Assembly: GCF_027942865.1 (NCBI RefSeq)
Contig: NC_134520.1
Coordinates: 35,255,688 to 35,319,687, forward strand
Direction: 5' to 3'
Source of the DNA: Odontesthes bonariensis
Lineage: Eukaryota; Chordata; Actinopteri; Atheriniformes; Atherinopsidae
Length of the DNA stretch: 64,000 nt
In this document: positions 55,798 to 64,000 of the stretch, one piece after another
Layout: the number at the start of each line of letters is the position of its first letter
How positions within the stretch are numbered: the stretch's first letter is position 1
Translations under genes and position numbers: made by a program
Notes under the pieces: model-generated
What the model saw: only the letters and a program-made list of their open reading frames with translations
What the model was told of the DNA's origin: nothing
Databases searched by the model: none

Positions 55798-56138
55798 GCT
55801 CTTTTCAGGTGTACCTAATGTAGTTTTACATAATTTGTAACGTGATGTATATCTTGTATAACAAATTGTAAATAACAACACGTTTATTCGTGTCCCTGCC
55901 CTCTCTTTCCTCATGTTCTTTTCCGCGGGGGTGCTGCACAGCCGCGGGGCCTTTAAAAATGGAAAATTCTAAATGTGACGTCACGAGCGAACAAAGCGAA
56001 TTCTCAAGCGAAGCTTCTCCAGCTACCTCCGCTACCAGGTAGCGTAGGTCGCTCTTGGTGTAACCATGCAATTTGTTATACAGGATATACATCACATTAC
56101 AAATGATGTAAAACTACATTAGGTACACCTGAGAAGAG
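55798..56138. mobile_element. Foldback MITE in TRMT1L intron 1
   Basis: Arms of about 70 bp: CAGGTGTACCTAATGTAG at the left and its complement at the right (about 56112-56138). The middle contains AGGTAGCGTAGGTCGCTCTT, which recurs at about 56478. No coding sequence; class not determined. Confidence 0.75.
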
Positions 56139-56629
56139 CAGGGATAGCAGAGGCAGCTGTGAAAATAAACTAAATTCGAAATAAAATCCGAAATAAAACT
56201 TAATTGCAGTGAGAAAGGTATGCGTGGGGTGACTACACTATTGTATTGAAGCACTCGACACGGCAATTGCAACAGTCTCAGGATTAAACGACTGTTGTTT
56301 GGATAGGAACTAAAGTTTACACGTCTGTTTCCGCGAACCCCGCGGATTGTCATTGGTTTTCGCCGAAACGCGTCATAGCTCATTACCATAAAGTTAGCTT
56401 GAGTTTAATCGCTGGAATCCGCTCTGGTAGCGCAGTTAGCTCACCCTCCATAGAGAAATAATTATTTCCGGCGCTCAGGTAGCGTAGGTCGCTCTTGGTG
56501 TACACGCAGCATGAGGGGTTCCCAGGTCAGATGGGATGTATGATCCCTGCAGAGAGTTCTGGTTCTGACCCGGGGCCTCCTCCTAGGAGGCATCTAACCA
56601 GAGGAACCAGCTCAGCTGACTCCTTTCTG

Positions 56630-57294
56630 TAGCCCCTTTCACACTGCGACCCGCTACCTTAGCGGGTCCAAATTGCACCTTCGACTCGCGTCGAGCAATG
56701 TGAACGCTTGGCGTGTTGGTGACCCGTGTCGCCTGAAGCCGAGTTCAGGGGGCGTGGCCTAGTGGCAGAGCATCACACGAAACACATAAAATGCTGGGCG
56801 TGTACAATGACGTAGGCACAAGCCATGCATCGGAGGTAGAGTTAAATACACCTTGAGGACTCGTTTGTGCAATTGTATATGCAGTTCATGGAGATGTTAT
56901 TTTACGGGGTGTGGATGGTTACAACGTGGGATGCCGCCGAAGAGCATATGCGGAGAATACAAGAGCACTATAGTCCCCGACATGTGGCGGTAAATAACGT
57001 CCTCTGCTCGGAGGCTGAGGAGCTCGCGGACCTCCTTGTCTCCCCAGTTGGCCATCTTCAAAAATGTCTCGAACTTGATGTAAAACAGAGTGAAACTTGT
57101 CCTCACCTGTCGCTGTTGTTCTGAATCAGCTGTCCATTCTGTCTTTTAAACTCCTCACGTCACGCTCACGTCCGACGCGGGTCGAAAGGCGAGTCGAGTT
57201 GACGCGGCAGCCCGGGTCGGCAGTGTGAACGCAACAGCGGACACACTAAATTTGCGGATTAAACGCGGGTTATTCGGCAGTGTGAAAGGGGCTA
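56630..57294. mobile_element. Harbinger-like element with SANT-type fragment, TRMT1L intron 1
   Basis: Ends TAGCCCCTTTCACACTGC and its exact complement. On minus, an open piece near 57055 begins MANWGDKEVRELLSLRAEDV, the start of a SANT/Myb-like transposon partner protein. No transposase is present. Confidence 0.75.
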
Positions 57295-57321
57295 ATGTGG
57301 AGGAGCAGCGGTTCTACTCCG

Positions 57322-57476
57322 AGCTCCTCCCACTGGATGGTGGAGCTCCTCCCTCTGGATGGTGGAGCTCCTCCCACTGGATGGTGGAGCTCCTCCCACT
57401 GGATGGTGGAGCTCCTCCCTCTGGATGGTGGAGCTCCTCCCTCTGGATGGTGGAGCTCCTCCCCCCGGATGGTGGA
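57322..57476. repeat. 22-bp minisatellite, about 7 copies
   Basis: Unit close to GGATGGTGGAGCTCCTCCCA. 22 is not a multiple of 3, so all frames show the same peptide pattern; not a gene. Confidence 0.9.
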
Positions 57477-57888
57477 ACATAATTAAACATACAAATTTCT
57501 AAAACTTGTAATACATTTTTTTTCCATACTTGTATACGTGATCAACTGAGGAAGTTTCATGGTGACATCTGTTATTTTAAAATATTACCCTATTCACCTG
57601 TAGAGTCTCGCCTTAAATCATGTACAAAAACATGGCTGACATCATCTTATAAACATTTTAAAGAACCCGACTCTGGTAGCTGAGCTCTCAGATGGACTCC
57701 ATCTGTATGAATAATGAGGAGAAAACTAAGCAAAAGTAGAAAATAACATCTGCAGAAACAGCAGTCACCTCTGGATTCTACAACCGCTGACTGAGCAGAG
57801 TGTTTTCTACTCTGTGGTTGGAGAACCCAGTAGAACCCTGAGTTAGATGCTTCTTACAGCACAGATTTTCCCCGTCTTCCCTCTGAAG

Positions 57889-57993
57889 GTGCTGGCGCTG
57901 AGGAGGATGCGCCTGCAGACGCTACCCAGCTCCCCGAGCAGAGCGAAGCTGTTGCCGACGGCGACGACGCCAAACCTTCCACCACCACCGCCG
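57889..57993 (+). CDS. trmt1l: TRMT1L exon 2
   Basis: Acidic, low-complexity linker (AGAEEDAPADATQLPEQSEA then ADGDDA and TTT). Acceptor AG at 57887-57888, donor GTACC at 57994. The joining phase (1/2) agrees with exon 1. The donor is weaker than consensus, so the exact end is less certain. Confidence 0.7.
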
Positions 57994-58086
57994 GTACCCT
58001 GACCGAAGGCCCGTTTCCGCCCGTTTCCCGCTCGGTGGGATGTGACCTGCATTCATGTGCTGAAACGTCTTCTTTTCTTCCCCCAG

Positions 58087-58149
58087 AGAGACACATCTCC
58101 ATCCAGATGAAGCTGGAGGGCCTCGAGGTGCTGGTGGACCTCAACGGCG
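58087..58149 (+). CDS. trmt1l: TRMT1L exon 3
   Basis: Encodes RHISIQMKLEGLEVLVDLNG. Acceptor CCCCCAG, donor GTGAGT at 58150. In phase with its neighbours. Confidence 0.85.
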
Positions 58150-58197
58150 GTGAGTTCCAACCGTCATTCTTCTTCTTCTGCTTTGTTCTTTGCATTA

Positions 58198-58780
58198 AAG
58201 TCTGTTGCTCACAGGCTTTAATTTTGTAAAAGTCTGTTGCTCACAGGCTTTTATTTTGTAAAAGTCTGTTGCTCACAGGCTTTTATTCTGTAAAAGTCTG
58301 TTGCTCACAGGCTTTTATTTTGTAAATGTCTGTTGCTCACAGGCTTTTATTTTGTAAAAGTCTGTTGCTCACAGGCTTTTATTTTGTAAAAGTCTGTTGC
58401 TCACAGGCTTTTATTTTGTAAATGTCTGTTGCTCACAGGCTTTTATTTTGTAAAAGTCTGTTGCTCACAGGCTTTTATTTTGTAAATGTCTGTTGCTCAC
58501 AGGCTTTTATTTTGTAAAAGTCTGTTGCTCACAGGCTTTTATTCTGTAAAAGTCTGTTGCTCACAGGCTTTTATTTTGTAAATGTCTGTTGCTCACAGGC
58601 TTTTATTTTGTAAAAGTCTGTTGCTCACAGGCTTTTATTTTGTAAATGTCTGTTGCTCACAGGCTTTTATTTTGTAAAAGTCTGTTGCTCACAGGCTTTT
58701 ATTTTGTAAAAGTCTGTTGCTCACAGGCTTTTATTTTGTAAAAGTCTGTTGCTCACAGGCTTTTATTCTGTAAAAGTCTG
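58198..58780. repeat. 32-bp minisatellite, about 18 copies, TRMT1L intron 3
   Basis: Unit GTCTGTTGCTCACAGGC plus a T-rich half, in uninterrupted tandem. Variants (AAAAG/AAATG, TTTTGT/TTCTGT) alternate in a patterned way. It begins just after the exon 3 donor. Each unit contains CTCACAG preceded by a T-rich stretch, resembling a 3' splice site. Confidence 0.95.
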
Positions 58781-58832
58781 CTGCTGTCTGCTGCTGAACA
58801 GGAAAAGAAAGTAATCGGCGGATCCACCAAAC

Positions 58833-59275
58833 ATGGAGAAGGGTACGGAACTTTTACTCGGCCATTTTCATTTTAAAGTTCTTCCAGACGGCGGAGTCGA
58901 CAGAACCAAAGTCATCTGTAAACACTGCCAAGTTGAATTGTCTTCTCAGCGTAGTAGTTCCAGTCTAAAATATCACTTAAAGGCAAAACACACAACTGAT
59001 AGCAGCAAGTCATTCAAGGAAACAGACAGTGGAGCGAGGCTTCTACATAAAAACTACAGAAAGATGCTGATGTTAAAAGTGTGTTTGCACAACAAATGTT
59101 ATGGCACTTTCATTCATATGGCAGCACATTTAAAATAAAGCTAAATGCTAAAAGCTATACACTACTTTTGGATTCATTTTTGGATTCTGCGTATAAATGC
59201 GATTAATCGTGATTAATCAGGGAAATCATGTGATTAATTAGATTAAACATTTTAATCGTTGCCCAGCCCTAGCTT
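58833..59275 (+). pseudogene. hAT remnant with BED zinc finger, TRMT1L intron 3
   Basis: An open frame from MEKGTELLLGHFHFKVLPDG contains a BED-type finger (VICKHCQVEL, then KYHLKAKH). After about 70 residues it departs from the transposase pattern and ends. The downstream part (59200-59270) is the common GATTAATC-rich hAT terminus closing with GCCCAGCCCTAG. The middle is deleted. Confidence 0.75.
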
Positions 59276-59615
59276 ACTCATTAGTGTCAAGATCTATTCC
59301 ACAGGTTTGGGTGCAGATGTTTCTTATTGAATATCGACTCAAACGGTTCTCTGGCCTGTTGGGGTTTCTCAGCTGGGTGTGTCTCTCCTCATACTGTCCT
59401 ATCCATTAAAGGCATAAAAAGCCCCCAAAATATAATTAAAAAAACAAACAAAAACATAAACGTTAAGTGAGATAAAGATTGCAAAGTCAGGAGGAGCCAC
59501 AGAGAGGCGATAGACACACGGGTAATTAACAAGAATCATCCTTTATGTGAGTCCATGATTGGCATTTTTAAGCACTTATTTGGCTCTTTCAGACTCTCAG
59601 ATTCATTACAAGAAA
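59276..59615. other. TRMT1L intron 3, no feature seen
   Basis: No gene or repeat family recognised in this stretch. Confidence 0.4.
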
Positions 59616-59795
59616 AAAACTCAAATAGAATCCTTCCACTGTCCAAAAACATGCATATTAGCTTGATTAGTGTCTCTAAATGGACCCTGGGAGTGAGTGT
59701 GGATGGTTTTTTGGCAGCTGGGATAGCCTCCAGCTTCCCCCCTGCGACCCTAAAATGTATTAAGCGGGTATAAAAGACGGATGGAAGTGATTCTT
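59616..59795 (+). mobile_element. Non-LTR retrotransposon 3' tail
   Basis: Contains GTCCAAAAACATGCATATTA, GCTGGGATAGCCTCCAGC, CTGCGACCCTAAA and AAGACGGATGG, in the order typical of a very common fish retroposon tail. It ends 18 bp before exon 4, so it lies close to the branch-point region. Confidence 0.75.
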
Positions 59796-59812
59796 GTGTT
59801 TTCTCCTTCCAG

Positions 59813-59926
59813 CGGGGCGGAAGTCGTGTCCTCTTTGTCCTGAGGAGAAATTCAAAGCCTGCTACAGCCACAAACTGCGCCGACACCTGCAGAACCTCCA
59901 CTGGAAGGTCTACGTGGAGTTTGAAG
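59813..59926 (+). CDS. trmt1l: TRMT1L exon 4, zinc-finger exon
   Basis: Encodes [20 protein letters not shown] followed by [17 protein letters not shown]-x2-C with a following H-x4-H gives a C2H2-type finger. Strong match in character to the TRMT1L N-terminal region. Acceptor TTCCAG, donor GTACG at 59927. Confidence 0.92.
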
Positions 59927-59989
59927 GTACGAAAGCGTAACACGAGTTTCCTGTGGCCTGCTTTCACTCATGTAAACGTCCATAAATGC

Positions 59990-61000
59990 TGGAGGGGTCG
60001 CAGGAAAAGGCTCCTCTCAGCGGCTGTGTTCGAAACCGCATACCTCTCCCACTACTCCTACTAACTTTTTGAGTTAGTATGCGAGTTTGAGTAAGCAGAA
60101 GTTCCCGGATGCATACTAGATTCTCCGAAATGTTGGGTATGCATCATGAGGTTACTACTCATACTCAAACTACCCAAGATGCAACGTAACGTGACGTCGC
60201 CGATCGTCATTTCCTGTCAAAACGGCAGTTTCAAGCTAGCTACAACGAGGGTAGGTTCACTTCCTGTTTTCAAAACAAAAGCACCAATTGTATGGTAATG
60301 GCTTTCCCTATGATAAAAGGCAACGGGTATTTTATTTTGTGAAAATAACCGGAAGTGCGTTGCTCACTGCGGCTAGCTTTAGTAGCGCCGAATTCGTGGG
60401 AACAAAATTGTAAACAGCCGGTATTTTGTCAGGTTTTCAACACGTTGGGGATCTAAACGACTACTTTCTCACCTGAAAATGTTTCAAATGTTGCTAAAGT
60501 TTACAGAGTTTAGAGCTTAAGGGAAATCAGCTTCAGGCCGGCTGATTTCGGCTCGGGCAGGAGCGAAATGCATTGTGGGTAAACGCTCAAGCACACTTTT
60601 ACTTTCACTTCCTTTATAGTTTAAAAATGGCACTTTTGAGACAGTTGTGTTTACAACTGAAGTTTAAACTGTCCAATTCACAAGTTTGCACTTAAAACCT
60701 GTTCTTTATGGTGAAAATAATAAATCAAATAAAATACATTTGTATTTTGTAACACAGTTGAGCCATTTTCATTATTTAAGAGCAGATTGAATTGAATTGA
60801 ATTGAATCGTGAATAATTAATTCAGAACCTTATGAATCGAAATCGAATCCATTTAGGAAATTGGCGACGATACCCAGCCCTCTTCATGAGCTCTGGGGAG
60901 TTACTCAGTGGGGTCACATGGCTCTGAAAGGATCAGATTATTGGCTAAATTACAATCAGAATGAGCTGAGCAGAGGTAATTCTCCTTGGATATCTGGCGG
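59990..61000. other. TRMT1L intron 4 with transposon ends
   Basis: GGCTGTGTTCGAAACCGCAT at about 60021 is a typical end of a fish non-autonomous DNA transposon; the partner end was not located. No gene. Around 60785 there is a (GAATT)n-like run. At 60930-61000 GGATCAGATTATTGGCTAAA is the complement of words at 61495 and 61580, so 60930-61620 may be one inverted-repeat element. Confidence 0.45.
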
Positions 61001-61419
61001 TGAATGAATGGGATCAGAGGCACAAAGCGTGTCATACCCCGGTATGATAGGTGGCGCTGTACCCATTCCAGCTGTTGCTAATAGAGCCACTTCCTGTTGA
61101 CCTCTTCACCACCAACAACAACAACAAACTCAGGCATTGGAGAAAGATGGAGAACGCAGAGCCAGATGAAGCTACGTCCCTCTACATTTGGTCTGTGATG
61201 AGCTGCTTGTTGCACAAACTCGATGCCCAACGGAGCATTCTCCATCGCGTTGTTTGTTTCTTTCTGACGGCGACAACAACAGGAATATCGTCTCCTTTGA
61301 CTTCCGGGTCACGACCCCGGGAAAACATCTGGAGCATGCGCAGAACGCAAAGTCTGATTCACCACGTGCTTCAGCGTCTACAAGCAGGTTTAGAGTGACT
61401 TTCAACCCAGTTATCTCGG

Positions 61420-61625
61420 GGTCTGAATCCGATCCGATCCAGTTCTTAGTCAGATTAAGGTGTCTACATGCACTTAATAACTCAGTCTGATTGTAATTTA
61501 GCCAATAATCTGATCCGATCCAATTCTTAGTCAGATTAAGGTGTCTACATGCACTTAATAACTCAGTCTGATTGTTATTTAGCCAATAATCTGATCCGAT
61601 CCAATTCTTAGTCAGATTAAGGTGT
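61420..61625. repeat. Tandem duplication of an 81-bp unit in TRMT1L intron 4
   Basis: TTCTTAGTCAGATTAAGGTG begins copies at about 61443, 61524 and 61605 (the last partial). The last copy ends about 90 bp before exon 5. Confidence 0.8.
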
Positions 61626-61715
61626 TCAGGTGGGACTCAGCCCCACTCTGCTTTACTGCTGCCACCTGATTCCAGATGAGCTGCTGACTTTGGGCTCTTT
61701 CTTCTCTCCTAACAG

Positions 61716-61780
61716 GCCACAGGATGTGCATCTGCCACCTGCCCTGCAGGACCCTGAAGCCGAGCCTCAGTGGAGACCAG
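61716..61780 (+). CDS. trmt1l: TRMT1L exon 5
   Basis: Encodes HRMCICHLPCRTLKPSLSGD and Q. Acceptor CTAACAG, donor GTGAGA at 61781. Cysteine/histidine-rich, part of the second zinc-binding region. Confidence 0.85.
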
Positions 61781-61904
61781 GTGAGACATTAAGGCGGCGT
61801 CTGCAGATCCAGCTGCTTCCCCATATTCCTGAGAGGTTTTACTTTAAAGAACCCAGATGTTTTTGTGGGAAAGGTTTGAATACCTTTGCCTTGACTGCTT
61901 GCAG

Positions 61905-62061
61905 GCGTCGGGGAGACACATGGCTCACTACCACTGCGTGGTGTGCTCCGTCACCATCGCTCGAAAGACCGACATGGTCAGCCACCTTAAACGCCACGTC
62001 AACAAAGGAGAGACCGAGGCCAGCTACTCGGGGAGCTCGGACGTGCAGGTGGAAGAGCCGG
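61905..62061 (+). CDS. trmt1l: TRMT1L exon 6, C2H2 finger
   Basis: Encodes a classical C-x2-C-x12-H-x3-H finger (HYHCVVCSVTIARK, then DMVSHLKRHVNKGE), followed by a serine/acidic linker. Acceptor TTGCAG, donor GTAGGA at 62062 (non-consensus G at +4). In phase with exons 5 and 7. Confidence 0.9.
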
Positions 62062-62139
62062 GTAGGAAACCTCCATCACTGTGTGTGTGCAGTCGTTTCT
62101 CTGAAACAGGATGCGCTGAGATCGAATTGTCAGTTTATG

Positions 62140-62474
62140 TAAATATAAAATGTATTTTATTTATACAGCCCTTTACAGACAATCCTTACGGTGTACCAAA
62201 GTGCTTTACAGCAGGTGATAAATAAAGAGAAGAAGAAGTAAAAACAAATAAAAACCATAAAAGAACAGTGAAAGCAATAAAATACAACAAAATCGAATAA
62301 GATAAATGTGTCATCGTACTACTGGGTATTAAAGCCATCCTAAATAAGCAGGTTTTTAGCCTAGATGTGAAGAGGCTCAGGTCAGAAATAAGACGCAGCT
62401 GGACGGGGGGCTTATTCCAGAGCCTGGGGGCAGCGACGGAAAAGGCTCACCCGTGCTTAATATCAGCAATACAA
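62140..62474 (-). pseudogene. LINE ORF2 C-terminus and 3' tail, TRMT1L intron 6
   Basis: On minus: WNKPPVQLRLISDLSLFTSR and a LKTCLFRMAL-like end of L2/Rex-like ORF2, then the AT-rich tail. The same element continues at 62905-63126 with the RT core; the two parts are separated by a MITE and an internal deletion. Confidence 0.7.
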
Positions 62475-62478
62475 TTAA

Positions 62479-62896
62479 AGCTGCGGTCGGCAACTTTTTT
62501 TTAGTCATATTAGCTTGAACTGTCATGGGATTCTGGAAGTATAATATTAAATAGGCTGTTTAGGAAAAATAACGAATTCTGTAGCTCCCTCTGAAGCCTG
62601 TAATCATGCTTGCAAAAACCGAGCGCTCCCGGCTGTTTTTAACCAATCACGTTAAACGGGTGGAGGAATCCTACCTGTCAATCACAGCTTGTGCACACGC
62701 TGCTGAGCGTGAGTCTGCCCCAGCTTGTGTGCGCTCACACTGGTGTGAACTCAGGTGCACAACCTCGTCCACAGAGGGGGAGGGGTTTGGGGGGCGATTC
62801 GGAGCTTGTTAGAGGTTGGGGGAGGGACCTGAAAGTTGTATCAGTTCGAATTTTCCGACTTTAGACTCGCAATTTGAAAACCTGCCGACTGCAGCT
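62479..62896. mobile_element. TTAA-flanked MITE nested in a LINE
   Basis: TTAA at 62475-62478 and 62897-62900; ends AGCTGCGGTCGGCAAC and, in complement, AGCTGCAGTCGGCAGG. 418 bp, no coding sequence. Confidence 0.85.
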
Positions 62897-62904
62897 TTAA
62901 ACAA

Positions 62905-63126
62905 AGAACATTGCGCACTGTTACTATTTGGCTTCAATGGTAGATAAATGTGTAAATCGTCTGCATAACAGTGGAAAAAAAGGTTGTGCCTGGCTATAAT
63001 TGACCCAAGTGGTAGCATGTACAATGAGAAGAGGATCGGGCCAAGAATAGTTCCTTGAGGGACTCCACAGGAGACGAGACAAGGTGCCATAGAAATGTAA
63101 AAAGATGCCCACGTTCCTCGGCTCAT
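62905..63126 (-). pseudogene. LINE reverse-transcriptase fragment
   Basis: On minus: [20 protein letters not shown] and [15 protein letters not shown], the RT motifs B and C (YADD). About 70 residues only. It ends 24 bp before exon 7. Confidence 0.85.
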
Positions 63127-63150
63127 CTCTTGCCTGCGTTAATGTGTCAG

Positions 63151-63274
63151 CAGCTCCGTCGGGTCAGGCCTACGAGATCATGAAAGAACTGGGAACCAAC
63201 GTCCAGCTGCTCCCAAACCACACCACCCCGCAGAAGAGCGACACCTACTTCAACCGGAAGATGAAGACCAACAG
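63151..63274 (+). CDS. trmt1l: TRMT1L exon 7, start of Trm1 domain
   Basis: Encodes QAYEIMKELGTNVQLLPNHT, then PQKSDTYFNRKMKTNR. The NxKM-type segment precedes the SAM-binding fold in Trm1 proteins. Acceptor GTGTCAG, donor GTCGCC at 63275 (weak). Confidence 0.85.
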
Positions 63275-63358
63275 GTCGCCATGAACACACACGGAGAGAA
63301 GCTCGGGACGGATCCGTGTCGCTCTGAGGCTGAACATGACTTTGTGTGTTTGCTTCAG

Positions 63359-63438
63359 GCAGCTGGTGTTCTGTTCGTTAGCGGTTCTGGCCGAGGAGAG
63401 GAGCCCCATCGAGTGTCTGGATGCTTTTGGAGCCACAG
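63359..63438 (+). CDS. trmt1l: TRMT1L exon 8, SAM-binding motif I region
   Basis: Encodes [20 protein letters not shown], then DAFGATG, which corresponds to the first SAM-binding strand and loop of Trm1-family enzymes. Acceptor CTTCAG, donor GTGAGC at 63439. The next exons are outside the window. Confidence 0.9.
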
Positions 63439-63541
63439 GTGAGCGTCTGCGCTGTAAAATAAAACCATTAAGATGAACTGACTCACACCTGCTTTAGTTC
63501 TGCAGTCAGGAGGAGTTTCATTCAGAAAAAAATATCGTGAT

Positions 63542-63604
63542 AGGGATAGTTCGCCTCTTTAAGGGGATAGTTCGCCTCTTTAAAGGGATAGTTCGCCTCT
63601 TTAA
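63542..63604. repeat. Tandem copies of a transposon end (about 20-bp unit)
   Basis: AGGGATAGTTCGCCTCTTTA is repeated three times before the full element begins at 63605. Each copy holds the TTAA plus the first bases of the inverted repeat. Confidence 0.85.
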
Positions 63605-64000
63605 AGGGATAGTTCGCCTCTTTTGACATGAAGCTGTGTAACATCCCATATCAGCAACATCATTTCTGAACATCTTCTTACCCCCTGCTGCGTCCTGTGA
63701 GCAGAGTTCCAGCCTCGTTTTGGTGTTGATGAAGGTAGTCCGGCTAGTTGGCTGGGGTTTAAAAAATAAAGCGTTTTGCTTCTCAGAACAATATGCGTTC
63801 AACAGAGTAATACATTTGCATCACAAAATGGTTCTCCAAGAAAAAGTCAGACCTCATGATCTCTTGGCCCTATTTTCTCTCCCTTCGTATCACTGCCTGC
63901 TGCCGCACCTGTTAAAGTGTTTGCTGCTCGGTCTGCACTTCGGTCTGCACAGCAGGTAAAGGGAAGAAAAGAAACAAAAGGAAAGGAAACAAAAGGAAAG
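63605..64000 (+). mobile_element. TTAA-type element entering the window, TRMT1L intron 8
   Basis: Begins AGGGATAGTTCGCC after TTAA and matches, inverted, the elements at 11750-12124 and 40850-41195. It runs past the right edge. Confidence 0.75.

Noticed and set aside
57225-57486. Open frames in both strands around 57,300-57,480
   Set aside because: Product of the 22-bp minisatellite, open in several frames at once.
58198-58780. Regularly spaced repeats resembling a CRISPR array
   Set aside because: Units are contiguous 32-mers with no unique spacers, in an intron of a eukaryotic gene.

Overview
The window looks like teleost fish chromosomal DNA. The signs are four intact two-exon IFIT genes, the 5' half of a spliced TRMT1L gene, a fish-type mixture of mobile elements (Ty3/Gypsy, L1/Tx1, L2/Rex-like LINEs, hAT, Harbinger and TTAA-flanked elements) and spliceosomal GT-AG introns. 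The species cannot be told from the sequence.

Layout. Positions 1-54,500 hold an interferon-inducible gene cluster on the minus strand, made of two copies of one segment of about 27 kb. Copy 1 (1-26,535) is: 790-bp satellite, IFIT-A (coding exon 3989-5285, exon 1 at 7211), hAT remnant and spacer, one satellite unit, IFIT-B (exon 10217-11504, exon 1 at 18478), then an upstream block into which a young, intact Ty3/Gypsy element (21,168-25,531) has inserted. Copy 2 (26,540-54,500) repeats the order: satellite, IFIT-C (31404-32694, exon 1 at 36824), hAT remnant, satellite, IFIT-D (39287-40577, exon 1 at 48836), upstream block. A/C and B/D are the paralogous pairs. Each gene has a TATA-type core promoter and one or two interferon-stimulated response elements (ISRE-like GGAAnnGAAACT). 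Introns of A/C hold tandemly copied retroviral-type fragments (tRNA-Pro primer binding site plus gag start). Introns of B/D are long (7-8 kb) and full of nested transposons and a 13-bp minisatellite.

Positions 55,073-64,000 hold the first eight coding exons of trmt1l on the plus strand, divergent from the IFIT cluster: CpG-rich first exon, zinc-finger exons, and the start of the Trm1 methyltransferase domain. The gene runs off the right edge. Its introns carry a 32-bp minisatellite, MITEs and LINE fragments.

The most unusual theme is a set of at least eight TTAA-flanked inverted-repeat elements whose ends all begin with AG. Two of them (19,248-20,430 and 51,462-53,647) carry an ORF resembling the cysteine-rich C-terminal (ballast) domain of P2X7 receptors, both ending at a conserved GTAAGT splice donor; a third related N-terminal fragment lies at 13,735-13,980. 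This looks like a host receptor domain that has become a passenger gene of DNA transposons. Because the two segmental copies give filled and empty sites side by side, many insertions can be ordered in time.
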